A stretch of 64,000 nucleotides of DNA from Jonesia denitrificans DSM 20603 (GTDB lineage Bacteria > Actinomycetota > Actinomycetes > Actinomycetales > Cellulomonadaceae): assembly GCF_000024065.1 (NCBI RefSeq), contig NC_013174.1, forward strand, positions 186,001 to 250,000. The letters run 5' to 3'. Both the position numbers and the translations under genes were made by a program. Under the pieces are notes generated by a model. It searched no databases, was not told the origin of the DNA, and saw only the letters and a program-made list of their open reading frames with translations. This document shows, in pieces, positions 28,156-37,084 of the stretch. Within the stretch, counting starts at the first letter, position 1; every line of letters starts with the position of its first letter.

Positions 28156-30405
28156 ATGACCACACCACTTCCATACCGTGACCCCACCTTGCCGATCCAG
28201 CAACGCGTCACCGACCTGCTCTCCCGCATGAGCCGCGAAGAAAAAGTCGGGCAAATGATGCAACTCGATGCACGGGATAACCTCGATCACCTCATCAACA
28301 CGGTGCACGTCGGCTCAATCCTTCACACCTCACCAGATGCCCTGCGCGAAGCGCACACCCTGGTAGAACGCACCCCTTTAGGAATCCCCCTCCTCGTTGG
28401 TGAAGACTGCATCCACGGGCATTCCTTCTTTGAGGGAACCACGATCTTCCCCACCCAACTGGGCATGGCAGCGTCCTGGAACGCTCCACTCATCGAACAA
28501 GCAGCCCGCGTCACCGCGGTTGAAGCATCCGCAACCGGTATCCACTGGACGTTCTCACCCGTCCTGTGCATAGCCCGTGACCTGCGGTGGGGCCGCGTCA
28601 ACGAAACCTTCGGGGAAGACCCCCACCTCATCGGTGAACTCGCCAGCGCCATGGTGCGCGGGTACCAAGGTGACGGTCTGACCGACCACACCGCAATCCT
28701 CGCCACCGCAAAACACTTCGCTGCCTACTCAGAAACCCAAGGTGGACGTGACGCATCTGAAGCGGACGTGTCCCAACGCAAAATGCGCTCCTGGTTCCTG
28801 CCACCCTTCGAACGCGTCGCCCGTGAGGGGTGCCGCACGTTCATGCTTGGCTACCAAACCACGGACGGGGTGCCCATCACTATCAACTCGTGGCTCCTCG
28901 ATGATGTCCTCCGCGGCGAATGGGGATACACCGGGATGCTCATCACCGACTGGGACAACGTTGGGCGCATGGTGTGGGAACAACAGGTCATGCCCGACCA
29001 CACGCACGCGGCTGCCGCTGCGGTGAAAGCCGGAAACGACATGGTGATGACCACCCCACAATTCTTCGATGGCGCCCTTCGCGCCCTTGACCAGGGGCTA
29101 CTGACTGACGCTGATGTTGATGCGGCAGTCTCCCGCATCCTCACCGTGAAGTTCGAACTGGGGCTCTTTGAGAACCCGCGGCGCCCCAACCCGGAACGTA
29201 TCGCCACCGCACTGGCCACACCCGACCACACGGCCATCAACCGTGACCTCACCCGCCGCTCCTTGGTCCTGCTCGCCAACGACGGCACCCTGCCACTCGA
29301 CGCCACCTTAGAGGTCAGCAAAAAAATCGCGGTCATTGGCCCTAACGCGAACGACCACCAATACCAACTTGGGGACTGGGCAGGGAACTCTGGCCAAGCC
29401 GGATGGATGCCCGACGGCCACCTCACCAACCAGATCACCACCGTCTACGAAGGTCTGCGTGACATTGTCCCAGACACCTGGACTGTCACCCACGCCCGCG
29501 GCGCGAACATCGTTGACCTGGTCGACGACCCAGCGGGAACGCACTTCCCCGACGGTCAACCCCGCCCGCGCATCGCCCAACCGGCGCCCATCGACGAGGC
29601 GCTCCACAACGAAGCGTTGGCCGCAGCCAACAACGCCGATTACATCGTTGCCGTTGTCGGTGACGCCATCCCCCTCGTTGGCGAAGGCAGGTCCACCGCA
29701 ACCCTCAACCTCCTCGGCGGGCAAGAACAGCTCCTCAACGACCTTGCCGCCACCGGCAAACCCCTCATCGTGGTGCTCCTCGCCTCCAAACCACTGGTTC
29801 TGCCACCCTCCGCGCTGAACGCAAACGCCATCATCTGGGCGGCAAACCCTGGGATGCGCGGCGGGCAAGCGCTCGCCGAACTGATCACTGGGGCCATTGA
29901 ACCAGCGGGCCGCTTGCCGATCAGCTTCGCCCGGCACGTGGGGCAGCAACCCACGTATTACAACCAGATTCGTGGCCAGCATGGTGACCGGTATGCGGAC
30001 CTTACCCAAGACCCACAGTGGGCGTTTGGGTTCGGGTTGTCCTACACAACCGTGGAGTACAGCGAGCTGGTGCTTGACCGCACGGTACTTGGTGCGGGGG
30101 ACACTGTCACCGCTCACATCACCGTGACGAACACGGGGCAGCGGCCCGCGGTGGAAACCGTGCAAGCGTACGTGTCTGACCTGGTGACCTCGGTGTCGTG
30201 GGCGGACAAAGAACTCAAAGCGTTTACTCAGGTGGAGGTGCAACCTGGACAGAGCGTGACCGCAACCGTCCAGGTGCCCGTCGCGGACTGCACAATTGTC
30301 GATGCGCGTGGCCGCCGCGTTGTTGAGCCCGGTGAGTTTGAGCTGCTGGTAGGGCCCTCATCGAGGGACGAGGACCTGCACCGGGCGAAGTTCATCGTGC
30401 AGTGA
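28156..30405 (+). CDS. bglX: beta-glucosidase, glycoside hydrolase family 3
   Basis: 749 residues, no signal peptide, strong site AAGGAGG before the ATG. N-terminal TIM barrel: EKVGQMMQLDA, GRVNETFGEDPHL, ATAKHFAAYSE, and the nucleophile Asp in GMLITDWDNVGRM near residue 262. The alpha/beta sandwich follows (SLVLLANDGTLPL), then a C-terminal fibronectin III-like domain (VTVTNTGQRPAVETVQAYVSD). It is cytoplasmic and probably hydrolyses imported cellobiose or other beta-glucosides. The CelR-like operator and following terminator make it a single-gene unit. Confidence 0.93.
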   Translation: MTTPLPYRDPTLPIQQRVTDLLSRMSREEKVGQMMQLDARDNLDHLINTVHVGSILHTSPDALREAHTLVERTPLGIPLLVGEDCIHGHSFFEGTTIFPTQLGMAASWNAPLIEQAARVTAVEASATGIHWTFSPVLCIARDLRWGRVNETFGEDPHLIGELASAMVRGYQGDGLTDHTAILATAKHFAAYSETQGGRDASEADVSQRKMRSWFLPPFERVAREGCRTFMLGYQTTDGVPITINSWLLDDVLRGEWGYTGMLITDWDNVGRMVWEQQVMPDHTHAAAAAVKAGNDMVMTTPQFFDGALRALDQGLLTDADVDAAVSRILTVKFELGLFENPRRPNPERIATALATPDHTAINRDLTRRSLVLLANDGTLPLDATLEVSKKIAVIGPNANDHQYQLGDWAGNSGQAGWMPDGHLTNQITTVYEGLRDIVPDTWTVTHARGANIVDLVDDPAGTHFPDGQPRPRIAQPAPIDEALHNEALAAANNADYIVAVVGDAIPLVGEGRSTATLNLLGGQEQLLNDLAATGKPLIVVLLASKPLVLPPSALNANAIIWAANPGMRGGQALAELITGAIEPAGRLPISFARHVGQQPTYYNQIRGQHGDRYADLTQDPQWAFGFGLSYTTVEYSELVLDRTVLGAGDTVTAHITVTNTGQRPAVETVQAYVSDLVTSVSWADKELKAFTQVEVQPGQSVTATVQVPVADCTIVDARGRRVVEPGEFELLVGPSSRDEDLHRAKFIVQ

Positions 30406-30436
30406 CACACTAGCTCCCCCTTCTCCTTTGCGCTCT

Positions 30437-30496
30437 ATCGAAAGTGAGATTGTGCCCCCTTTCGAAAGGGAAAGTGGGCACAATCCCACTTTCGAT
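30437..30496 (+). terminator. nested palindrome, terminator of the GH3 gene
   Basis: 21-nt outer arms (ATCGAAAGTGAGATTGTGCCC and its near-perfect complement, one mismatch) enclose a second perfect palindrome, CCCTTTCGAAAGGG. TTTCGA-type words occur in both outer ends and in the centre. It starts 32 nt after the stop codon. Confidence 0.75.
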
Positions 30497-30598
30497 CGGG
30501 AGGGGGTGGTGGCTGGGCGGGCTGTCGTATGACGCTGCGGTCACCCAGCTGGCGTATTGTGGGGGTTGACCGCGCATGTTTTCCACGAAAGGTCTGAT

Positions 30599-31102
30599 GT
30601 GAGTGCACCACCAATAAGTTGGCAGCGACTTCTCTCCGCGCTAGTGGATGACGCTAAACGGTCGCTTTACGCTCGCGCTGTTGCAGCTGCTCAGGCGGGA
30701 ACGCCGCTGGTTGTGGCTGACTTATCGAAAACTGATCGCCGTCACGCAAAAACGTTGGCGGACGCGGGCCTCATCAGGATCACAAACGAGGGAGCGCTCA
30801 TTGATGATCCTGCCCAGCTGAAGGCGTTATTGGCATCTGGTACGTCTGAGAAACCTCAGGGGCCTGAACGGTTCTTCACCAATGGCAGGTTGGAACGCAC
30901 TCCGTCGCGGCTTGATGACCACCGCGACGTCATGAAACACCTCTCGACGCTTGTGCTGAACCCAGGCGAACAAAAGAGCGAAAAGGAACTCATGGATGAG
31001 TTGAAAAAGCTCGCCTCTGATCCGGTGGGTAGGCGTAGGGAACTCGTTGAGTTTGGGTTTGTGCAAAGGACCCGTGATGGGGCTTTGTACTGGTTGCCAT
31101 AG
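30599..31102 (+). CDS. DUF2087 domain protein
   Basis: 167 residues from GTG 30599, with AAAGG upstream at proper spacing. The N-terminal part resembles a winged-helix fold (ADLSKTDRRHAKTLADAGLI). The C-terminal ~75 residues fit DUF2087: KHLSTLVLNPGEQKSEKELM followed by DPVGRRRELVEFGFVQR and GALYWL. DUF2087 proteins are often annotated as putative regulators; the function is unknown. Confidence 0.78.
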   Translation: MSAPPISWQRLLSALVDDAKRSLYARAVAAAQAGTPLVVADLSKTDRRHAKTLADAGLIRITNEGALIDDPAQLKALLASGTSEKPQGPERFFTNGRLERTPSRLDDHRDVMKHLSTLVLNPGEQKSEKELMDELKKLASDPVGRRRELVEFGFVQRTRDGALYWLP

Positions 31103-31105
31103 CTG

Positions 31106-31139
31106 GTGGGGTTATCGCCTGATGCTGCGATAACCCCAC
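31106..31139. terminator. bidirectional terminator
   Basis: 13-bp perfect stem (GTGGGGTTATCGC and complement) around an 8-nt loop, 3 nt after the DUF2087 stop codon and 63 nt from the stop of the convergent MetE-like gene. Confidence 0.88.
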
Positions 31140-31202
31140 TGCTGTGACCGGCGCGGACACCCCGCGCGTGGTGACCAAACAACTACGGCGTGTAGCGGGT
31201 CA

Positions 31203-32411
31203 TCATTTCCATAGTTGCGCGCTAGCGCGACGTGCACCCTCGGCAAGTGTTTCTAGTTTCGCGGTGGCGATTTGTGGGTGGATGCGCCCACCAAGACCGC
31301 AGTCCGTGGACGCAATGACGTTATCGCGTCCAACCCGGGTGGCGAACCGGGTGATGCGTTCCGCAACGAGGTCAGGGTGTTCCACCACGTTCGTTGCGTG
31401 GGACACCACACCGGGCACAAGGATTTTCCCCTCGGGCAGAGTGATGTCATCCCACACCGTGTACTCGTGTTCGTGGCGAACATTCCCGGCCTCGAAAGAG
31501 TATGAACCAGCGTTGACCGTCAGCATGGTGTCCACGATGTGCCGGAACTCAAGGTCCGTTGTGTGTGGGCCGTGCCAAGAACCCCAGCACAGGTGGTAGC
31601 GAATCTGTTCTTCTGGGAGCCCGCGTAGCGCGTGGTTGAGCGCCTCAATGCGTAGCCGTGAGAACGCAAGGTAGTCCTCGATGGAAGGTTCTGGGGTGAT
31701 TTGGTCCCAGTTTTCCGCCAGGGACGGGTCATCAATTTGCACAATGAGCCCGGCTTCAACAATGGCGACGTATTCCTCACGCAACACGTCAGCCCACGCG
31801 TATACGAGTTCCTCGTCGCTGGAGTAGTGGTCATTTCCGATGCGCATTGCCGAGCCGGGAGCGATGGAGGTGATGAACCCTTGTTCTAGGCCAGTTGCCG
31901 CTAAACCGGCTTTCAGGTTTGCGATGTCTGTGGCCACAGCGTCGTGCCCGGTGTAGGTAAGTTTGTCCACAACTTTGGGGAACAGTTTGGGTGCGCCACC
32001 GGAGAAAATGCCTGATTCGGGGTCGGTGTACGCCTCGCGGAAAGCGGCTTGGTCGCGGCGGTGCCCAAACCCGGTGGTGCGGATGTTGCCGGGAGTGGAT
32101 TGGACGTCGGTGGTGAGCCACTGTTGGTCTTCGTCGAGGGCAAGGCCACCAGTGCGGGAAAACGAGTAACTCCACCAGGCGCCGTAGTCCACCGCTGTTG
32201 ACATGGACTTTCCGTATTCGCCATCACCAGGCAGGGTGACGCCAAGGTCTTGCTGGCGTTTGACGATGTCCACGACTGCTGCGGTGCGCAACTCGTTGAT
32301 GGCGTCGGTGGGTTCGCCGGCTTCTATGGCCGCGTTGGCGGCAAGGAGTTCAGGGGTGCGGGGCAAGGACCCGGCGTGGGACACAGGAATGGAATCAACG
32401 GTGTGGGACAT
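31203..32411 (-). CDS. MetE-like cobalamin-independent methyltransferase, short form (YxjG/YxjH type)
   Basis: 402 residues from ATG 32411 (MSHTVDSIPVSHAGSLPRTP). It corresponds only to the catalytic C-terminal barrel of MetE: HAGSLPRTPELL, LPGDGEYGKSM, VQIDDPSLAENW, HLCWGSWHGPHTTD, and the zinc Cys in IASTDCGLGGR. Short MetE homologues methylate homocysteine from other donors or act on thiol adducts. The Asp-Cys-Gly block is intact, so it should be active. It gives a second potential route to methionine besides metE. Confidence 0.88.
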   Translation of the reverse strand: MSHTVDSIPVSHAGSLPRTPELLAANAAIEAGEPTDAINELRTAAVVDIVKRQQDLGVTLPGDGEYGKSMSTAVDYGAWWSYSFSRTGGLALDEDQQWLTTDVQSTPGNIRTTGFGHRRDQAAFREAYTDPESGIFSGGAPKLFPKVVDKLTYTGHDAVATDIANLKAGLAATGLEQGFITSIAPGSAMRIGNDHYSSDEELVYAWADVLREEYVAIVEAGLIVQIDDPSLAENWDQITPEPSIEDYLAFSRLRIEALNHALRGLPEEQIRYHLCWGSWHGPHTTDLEFRHIVDTMLTVNAGSYSFEAGNVRHEHEYTVWDDITLPEGKILVPGVVSHATNVVEHPDLVAERITRFATRVGRDNVIASTDCGLGGRIHPQIATAKLETLAEGARRASAQLWK

Positions 32412-32446
32412 GACCGCTAGTCTAACCAGCAGCCTTCCATAAAGTG

Positions 32447-32478
32447 GACACCCCGCCCGCATGGCGGGACAGGGTGTC
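32447..32478 (-). terminator. stem-loop terminator after the FBP gene
   Basis: Outer stem GACACCC/GGGTGTC and inner CCCGC/GCGGG with a small internal loop, 6 nt after the FBP stop on the minus strand. It separates that gene from the MetE-like gene. Confidence 0.7.
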
Positions 32479-32484
32479 TAGGGC

Positions 32485-32970
32485 TTACTCGCCCATGACC
32501 CGCCGCGCGAACCGTTCCGCGTTGCTGTGAAGCACGCCGATGCGTCGGGCAATGAACCCCTCCGGGTCGGCTTTGCCTTCCATGGTGTTTGGTGCGCGTC
32601 GCACGTGAGCGGAGCAGCTGAGGTCAGTGTGAAGCAGCGTCCCCACCGTGTTTCCTTGCCGCCCTGGCGCGCCAGCTAAGCGGGCCGCGAAAAGCCTCAC
32701 GTTATCAACCGCAATGATGTCCTCGCACAGGGCGCACATCGTCTTCTTTGGTTTTGTGGTGGAGGTGCGCAGCAAAATCCCAACCGGAACATCATCAACA
32801 GGAATAACAACACTGGTGACGAGGGGATTTTTTGGGTCAGTCCAGCCAAAAATATCTAGCCGTTCCCAGGCCACACCATCGAGGCGGGCAGCAGAAGCAG
32901 CCAAAGCAGCTTCACGTTTGGACGCGTTAATGAAGGACGCGCGAATATCATCAGAGGTCAGGGGGTGCAT
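32485..32970 (-). CDS. FBP-domain protein (FusB/EF-G-binding zinc-finger family)
   Basis: 161 residues. The N-terminal helical part (LTSDDIRASFINASKREA) leads to a C-terminal treble-clef zinc finger with CALCEDI and DLSCSAHVRRAP, the pattern of the FusB/FBP family. FusB binds EF-G and frees it from the ribosome in the presence of fusidic acid; actinobacterial FBP proteins are assumed to do something similar. Whether this copy gives tolerance is untested. Confidence 0.85.
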   Translation of the reverse strand: MHPLTSDDIRASFINASKREAALAASAARLDGVAWERLDIFGWTDPKNPLVTSVVIPVDDVPVGILLRTSTTKPKKTMCALCEDIIAVDNVRLFAARLAGAPGRQGNTVGTLLHTDLSCSAHVRRAPNTMEGKADPEGFIARRIGVLHSNAERFARRVMGE

Positions 32971-33187
32971 GATGCAACTTTCATCGAGAACAGGACAACG
33001 AACAAGAACAACTCACTCACCGCACAGCACCCTGGGGGCTGGCGGTGTGAAAAAAGTGGAGTGTCAGATGTTCGCTGTGCAGGCCATGAATGGCCACCGG
33101 TCCTTTCCTCGTGGGGCATCACGATCCACCGTATACTCATTGCGGTTTGGCGTGCCAGACTTTTTGAGTCACACCGAAAGGACCACC

Positions 33188-34030
33188 GTGCCCGCACCCA
33201 TCAACCCCCAGGCTGCAGTCAAAGGTGCCCAAGACATCACGCTGCGCGTCCGTGACGGCGCTTTTTACCTGATGGAAGGGATGCGGTGGCTCCTCAAACG
33301 GCCTAAGCTCCTCATTCTTGGGATGATGCCAGCCGTATTAGTCACTCTGATCTTGTTGGCACTGCTGATCGCCTTGCTTGTGAACATTGTGTCCATCACG
33401 ATGTTCCTCACCCCCTTCGCACAAGACTGGGCCACCGGGTGGATGTGGACCGTGCGCATTGTGACCGCCATTGGTGTTATTGGGCTTGCGCTCGGACTCA
33501 GCGCGGCCCTCTTCACTGCACTCGCCCTGATGATTGGTGACCCGATCTACCAAAAGATCTGGGAAGAAGTCGAACGCGACATTCACGGCGAAGTACCAGA
33601 CCAAGAACCCGGGTTCTTCCAAGGCATCAAAGACGGCTGGGCGCTCGCATGGCGGTCAGTGCTTTTTGCCCTTGGATGCACGCTCATCAGCCTGATTCCC
33701 GTCCTAGGCCCAGCAACTGCTGGCGCACTGAACCTCAGCGCCGCAGCCTGGCTCCTCACCCTCGAAACCGCCAGCCGCTCACTAACAGCGCACGGCGTCC
33801 CAGAAAAGGACCGCCGCAGATGCCTCCGCCAACAAACCCCCATGACCCTCGGGTTTGGGTTCACCATCAGCGGCGTCTACACCATCCCACTGGGGGCAAT
33901 ACTGTTCATGCCAGCGGTTGTTGTAGGGAGCACGATGCTCGCGCATCGTGTGATGGAACTTAGCAACTACCAGCTGCCCGCAGCAACCGACAAAAACCCG
34001 CCTCCCATGCCGGGCATGATCAACCTCTAA
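33188..34030 (+). CDS. EI24-domain (CysZ-like) membrane protein
   Basis: 280 residues from GTG 33188 with GAAAGG upstream. There are four or more long hydrophobic segments (RPKLLILGMMPAVLVTLILL, ITAIGVIGLALGLSAALFTA, and two later), separated by a basic loop, with the EI24/CysZ signature region MIGDPIYQKIWEEVERDI. CysZ carries sulfate in some bacteria; in actinobacteria the role of EI24 proteins is unclear. Its end overlaps the stop of the convergent monooxygenase gene by 4 nt. Confidence 0.85.
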   Translation: MPAPINPQAAVKGAQDITLRVRDGAFYLMEGMRWLLKRPKLLILGMMPAVLVTLILLALLIALLVNIVSITMFLTPFAQDWATGWMWTVRIVTAIGVIGLALGLSAALFTALALMIGDPIYQKIWEEVERDIHGEVPDQEPGFFQGIKDGWALAWRSVLFALGCTLISLIPVLGPATAGALNLSAAAWLLTLETASRSLTAHGVPEKDRRRCLRQQTPMTLGFGFTISGVYTIPLGAILFMPAVVVGSTMLAHRVMELSNYQLPAATDKNPPPMPGMINL

Positions 34031-34329
34031 TCGCGCAGCGGTGAACCAGCTACAGCGAAGTCGTAACCACCAAAATCACCGGTGAGGTGAGGCATTGCGT
34101 CAGAAATGACAGCCTTTACCTCATCTAGTTCTAATGACGCTGCGTGGGCTTCTTCCGATTCCCAAACTTCGGCCACATACACGGTGTCGGGGTCGTCGTC
34201 ACGCCCGCCAACCTCATAAACAAGGCACCCCGCGTCGCGCAGAACGCTGTTATGCCTGGTCATGATCTCGATAACCGCGTCACGCTCACCGGGTTTCACT
34301 CCCATGGTGCCAATTGTTGCGTATGTCAT
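34027..34329 (-). CDS. antibiotic biosynthesis monooxygenase (ABM) family protein
   Basis: 100 residues from ATG 34329 (MTYATIGTMGVKPGERDAVI). It is a dimeric alpha/beta-barrel ABM fold with CLVYEVGGRDDDPDTVYVAE and WESEEAHAASL, matching the YgiN/quinol monooxygenase pattern. It overlaps the end of the convergent EI24 gene by 4 nt. Confidence 0.85.
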   Translation of the reverse strand: MTYATIGTMGVKPGERDAVIEIMTRHNSVLRDAGCLVYEVGGRDDDPDTVYVAEVWESEEAHAASLELDEVKAVISDAMPHLTGDFGGYDFAVAGSPLRD

Positions 34330-34461
34330 GGCACGACCATAGCAAGCAGCACCGACACGGCGCACCACAGCGAGAAACGCCGACCAGGCAGTATCCCCCA
34401 ACGTTTCGTAGGATGGGACAACAAGGCGGGACGAGGCCACCGACAACGGTGAAGAGGTGCC

Positions 34462-35397
34462 ATGACCACGAACAACACAACGCAACACGAACCACCACCA
34501 GGCGGTCGCGCATCGGTAGGTGACACTCCTGACACGCCACGTGTACGCAACGAACGGGCAGCGAAACTCCCCGCGAACCTGTCCCGATCCTGGCTGCTCG
34601 TCAACGCCACCAAACCCGACCAGTTCGAACCGGCACTACTCTCAGAAGCCGACTCAGTCATTTTTGACCTCGAAGCCGCTGTGCCTGACGACCGGAAAGA
34701 AGAAGCACGCTTCCACGTGGTCAACGCCCTGAACACTGGGCTATCTGCATGGGTGCGCATCAACGCCATGGACACAGAGCACTGGAAAACAGACCTCGAA
34801 GCGTTGATCCAAACCCCAGGGCTCCGCGGTGTCATGCTCGCCCAAACGGAAAAACCTGAACAAGTGACCCTCACCGCCATGCGGTTACACGCAGGCACCC
34901 CCGTGATCGCTCTCATCGAATCGGCGCTCGGCGTGGAAAACGCCACCGCGATCGCGTCCGCCCCCGGAACCTTCCGGCTCGCCTTCGGTGTCAACGACTT
35001 CCGCAAAGACACCGGCGCCACTGAAGACCCCATGGCGTTAGCCTACGCACGAGGGAAACTTGTCGTCGCGTCCCGCGTGGGTAAACTCCCCGGCCCTATC
35101 GACGGCCCGCCCGCGGCTACAGACTCCGTAGACGCCGTACTGGCTGCCTGTGGGGTCACACAACGCATGGGAATGACCGGGAAAATGTGCCTCACCATTG
35201 ACCAGGTCGACGACGTGAACCGTGGACTGTCCCCCAGCGAGGAAGAACTCGAATGGGCGCGGGAACTCATCACCCAACACGAACAAGCGCAACGCGGACG
35301 CGGCGTGGACATTGCGGACGGGTCCTACCTGCCACGCCTCGCCCGTGCCCAAAAAGTTGCGAACCTCGCCGACACCTACGGCCTGTGGAAAAACTAG
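34462..35397 (+). CDS. HpcH/HpaI aldolase/citrate lyase-type protein (CitE-like)
   Basis: 311 residues. TIM-barrel lyase with SWLLVNATKPDQFEPAL, DSVIFDLEAAVPDDRKEEAR (metal-binding Glu/Asp), VMLAQTEKPEQV, VIALIESALGVENA and LAFGVNDFRKDTGA. CitE-like orphan proteins act on malyl- or citramalyl-CoA type substrates; no citrate lyase subunits are nearby. It lies 7 nt upstream of a second ABM-fold gene, so the two are cotranscribed. Confidence 0.88.
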   Translation: MTTNNTTQHEPPPGGRASVGDTPDTPRVRNERAAKLPANLSRSWLLVNATKPDQFEPALLSEADSVIFDLEAAVPDDRKEEARFHVVNALNTGLSAWVRINAMDTEHWKTDLEALIQTPGLRGVMLAQTEKPEQVTLTAMRLHAGTPVIALIESALGVENATAIASAPGTFRLAFGVNDFRKDTGATEDPMALAYARGKLVVASRVGKLPGPIDGPPAATDSVDAVLAACGVTQRMGMTGKMCLTIDQVDDVNRGLSPSEEELEWARELITQHEQAQRGRGVDIADGSYLPRLARAQKVANLADTYGLWKN

Positions 35398-35404
35398 GAG
35401 AGAT

Positions 35405-35764
35405 ATGTCAGTCGTCAAAATCAATGCCATCACCATCCCTGACGGTGCAGGTCAAGAACTCGAGAAACGGTTCGCCGCACGCAAACACATGGTCGATTCG
35501 GAGCCAGGGTTCGAAGGGTTCCAGCTGTTGCGCCCCACAGCCGGTGAGTCACGATACTTTGTGGTAACCCAGTGGGCATCCCAAACTGATTTTGAACGCT
35601 GGCGCGATGGCCGGGCAAAAGACGCACACGCTAACGGCGGCACACGTGAAGGTGGCTCTGATGGCGGTGCCCACAGCGCCAACCCCACCGGAGACACTGA
35701 GCAGCCGCGAACACCCGTCGCCACGGGGGCTGAACTCCTCGAATTTGAGGTTGTAGAGTTCTAA
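35405..35764 (+). CDS. ABM/heme-oxygenase-like (IsdG-type) monooxygenase
   Basis: 119 residues from ATG 35405, after AGGAGAGAT. INAITIPDGAGQELEKRFAA, GFEGFQLLRP and YFVVTQWASQTDFERW match MhuD/IsdG or generic ABM proteins. The C-terminal ~45 residues (NGGTREGGSDGGAHSANPTG) are low-complexity and unusual for the family. Heme degradation is possible but not shown. Confidence 0.82.
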   Translation: MSVVKINAITIPDGAGQELEKRFAARKHMVDSEPGFEGFQLLRPTAGESRYFVVTQWASQTDFERWRDGRAKDAHANGGTREGGSDGGAHSANPTGDTEQPRTPVATGAELLEFEVVEF

Positions 35765-35797
35765 ACACAACAATCCCTGCACTCTGAACAGGTAATA

Positions 35798-35829
35798 CAA
35801 CCAGATCGCCATAATTGGCGATCTGGTTG
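35798..35829 (+). terminator. intrinsic terminator
   Basis: 13-bp perfect stem (CAACCAGATCGCC and complement) with loop ATAATT, followed by TTTGACT, 33 nt after the IsdG-like stop. Confidence 0.88.
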
Positions 35830-35861
35830 TTTGACTAACATAAAACCTCCATGCTAGAGCC

Positions 35862-36074
35862 ATGGGATTTGAGCAAGGGATTGCTGAGCTCCTTCTGCAC
35901 TACGGTGTGAAGGTCGAACTGTCGCCCGCTGGTGCCGAAGGCGGTCCAGGCTTACTTGTTTTCGATAACGGGCGTGCCCGTGCTTATGACATCAAATCTG
36001 CCCGCCGATTGCCCTGTCTCCATGCGCCAGCAGAGTCAGTGCGCGCGTGGAAGCGTCACCGTCAGGAACGGTAG
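35862..36074 (+). CDS. small hypothetical protein
   Basis: 70 residues (MGFEQGIAELLLHYGVKVEL...), with a plausible soluble composition and basic C-terminus (RAWKRHRQER). The ribosome site is weak (CTAGAGCC). I recognise no family. It is kept because it fills a gene-sized gap between a terminator and the SDR gene, and its composition is protein-like. Confidence 0.5.
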   Translation: MGFEQGIAELLLHYGVKVELSPAGAEGGPGLLVFDNGRARAYDIKSARRLPCLHAPAESVRAWKRHRQER

Positions 36075-36159
36075 CCCTCGTGCCCTTGTGCAGTTGCTGT
36101 GGTGACACCGCTTTGACCAATGTTATCGAACCACCCCAACCTTCTCTGGAGGAAACCTC

Positions 36160-36948
36160 ATGACAACGCCTGGCACTGACCCCACCCCAGCAACACCCAC
36201 TAAACGTGCCGTGGTGACAGGCGCATCGTCAGGTATTGGTGCTGCAACTGTGCGCGCACTGATTGCGGACGGCTGGTTGGTCACGGGGCTTGCTCGCCGC
36301 GAGGGCCGCCTTGCTGAGTTGGCGGCTGAGACGGGGTGTGACTATGTGGTTGCTGACATCACCAGCCCGGACAGTGTGGCTGCTGCTGTTGATGCTCTGA
36401 CGGCACATGGTCCCATCCATGCGCTGGTCAATAATGCTGGTGGGGCGCTGGGGTCTGACCGTGTGGATGCCGCGAATTTGGACCAGTGGCAGCGCATGTA
36501 TGAATTGAACGTGCTGGGCACTGTTCGTATGACGAACGCGTTGTTGCCTGCGTTGCGGGAAACCGCAGGGTCGATTGTTGTGGTGACCTCAACGGCCGCC
36601 CACGAACCGTATGAAGGGGGAGGTGGGTATGTGGCTGCGAAGTACGCGGAGCGGGTGGCTGCCCGCACCCTGCGCCTCGAACTGGTCGGTGAACCGTTAC
36701 GTGTGATGGAGATTGCCCCGGGGATGGTGCATACGGAGGAGTTTTCTTTGGTGAGGTTTGCTGGGGATCAGGGCAAAGCGAACGCCGTGTACGAGGGTGT
36801 GCCAAACCCTCTGACCGCAGCTGATATCGCCGAAGCTATCCGCTGGTCGCTGTCCTTACCCGCACACGTCAACGTGGATTCACTGGTTGTTCGCCCGGTC
36901 GCGCAAGCGTCCTACACGAAAACTCACCGCCTGCCCGCCCAATCATGA
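36160..36948 (+). CDS. short-chain dehydrogenase/reductase
   Basis: 262 residues, ATG after GGAGGAAACCTC. Classical SDR: cofactor motif VTGASSGIGAATVR near residue 20, VNNAGGALGSD, VVTSTAAHEPY with the catalytic Ser, and Tyr157-x3-Lys161 in GGYVAAKYAE. An arginine after the second strand (LARREGR) suggests NADP(H). YdfG-like 3-hydroxyacid or general alcohol substrate; not determined. Confidence 0.93.
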   Translation: MTTPGTDPTPATPTKRAVVTGASSGIGAATVRALIADGWLVTGLARREGRLAELAAETGCDYVVADITSPDSVAAAVDALTAHGPIHALVNNAGGALGSDRVDAANLDQWQRMYELNVLGTVRMTNALLPALRETAGSIVVVTSTAAHEPYEGGGGYVAAKYAERVAARTLRLELVGEPLRVMEIAPGMVHTEEFSLVRFAGDQGKANAVYEGVPNPLTAADIAEAIRWSLSLPAHVNVDSLVVRPVAQASYTKTHRLPAQS

Positions 36949-37084
36949 CGGGCATCGGCACTGATACCCGCTAGCCGATGTGCCCCTCACCCAGCAATCC
37001 GGGTGACGTTGCCGGTACTGTCAGTATCAGACGACCACTCCCAGCGTGGGTGATGGTGCCCCGCAGCCAACACAAAGGAGACTC

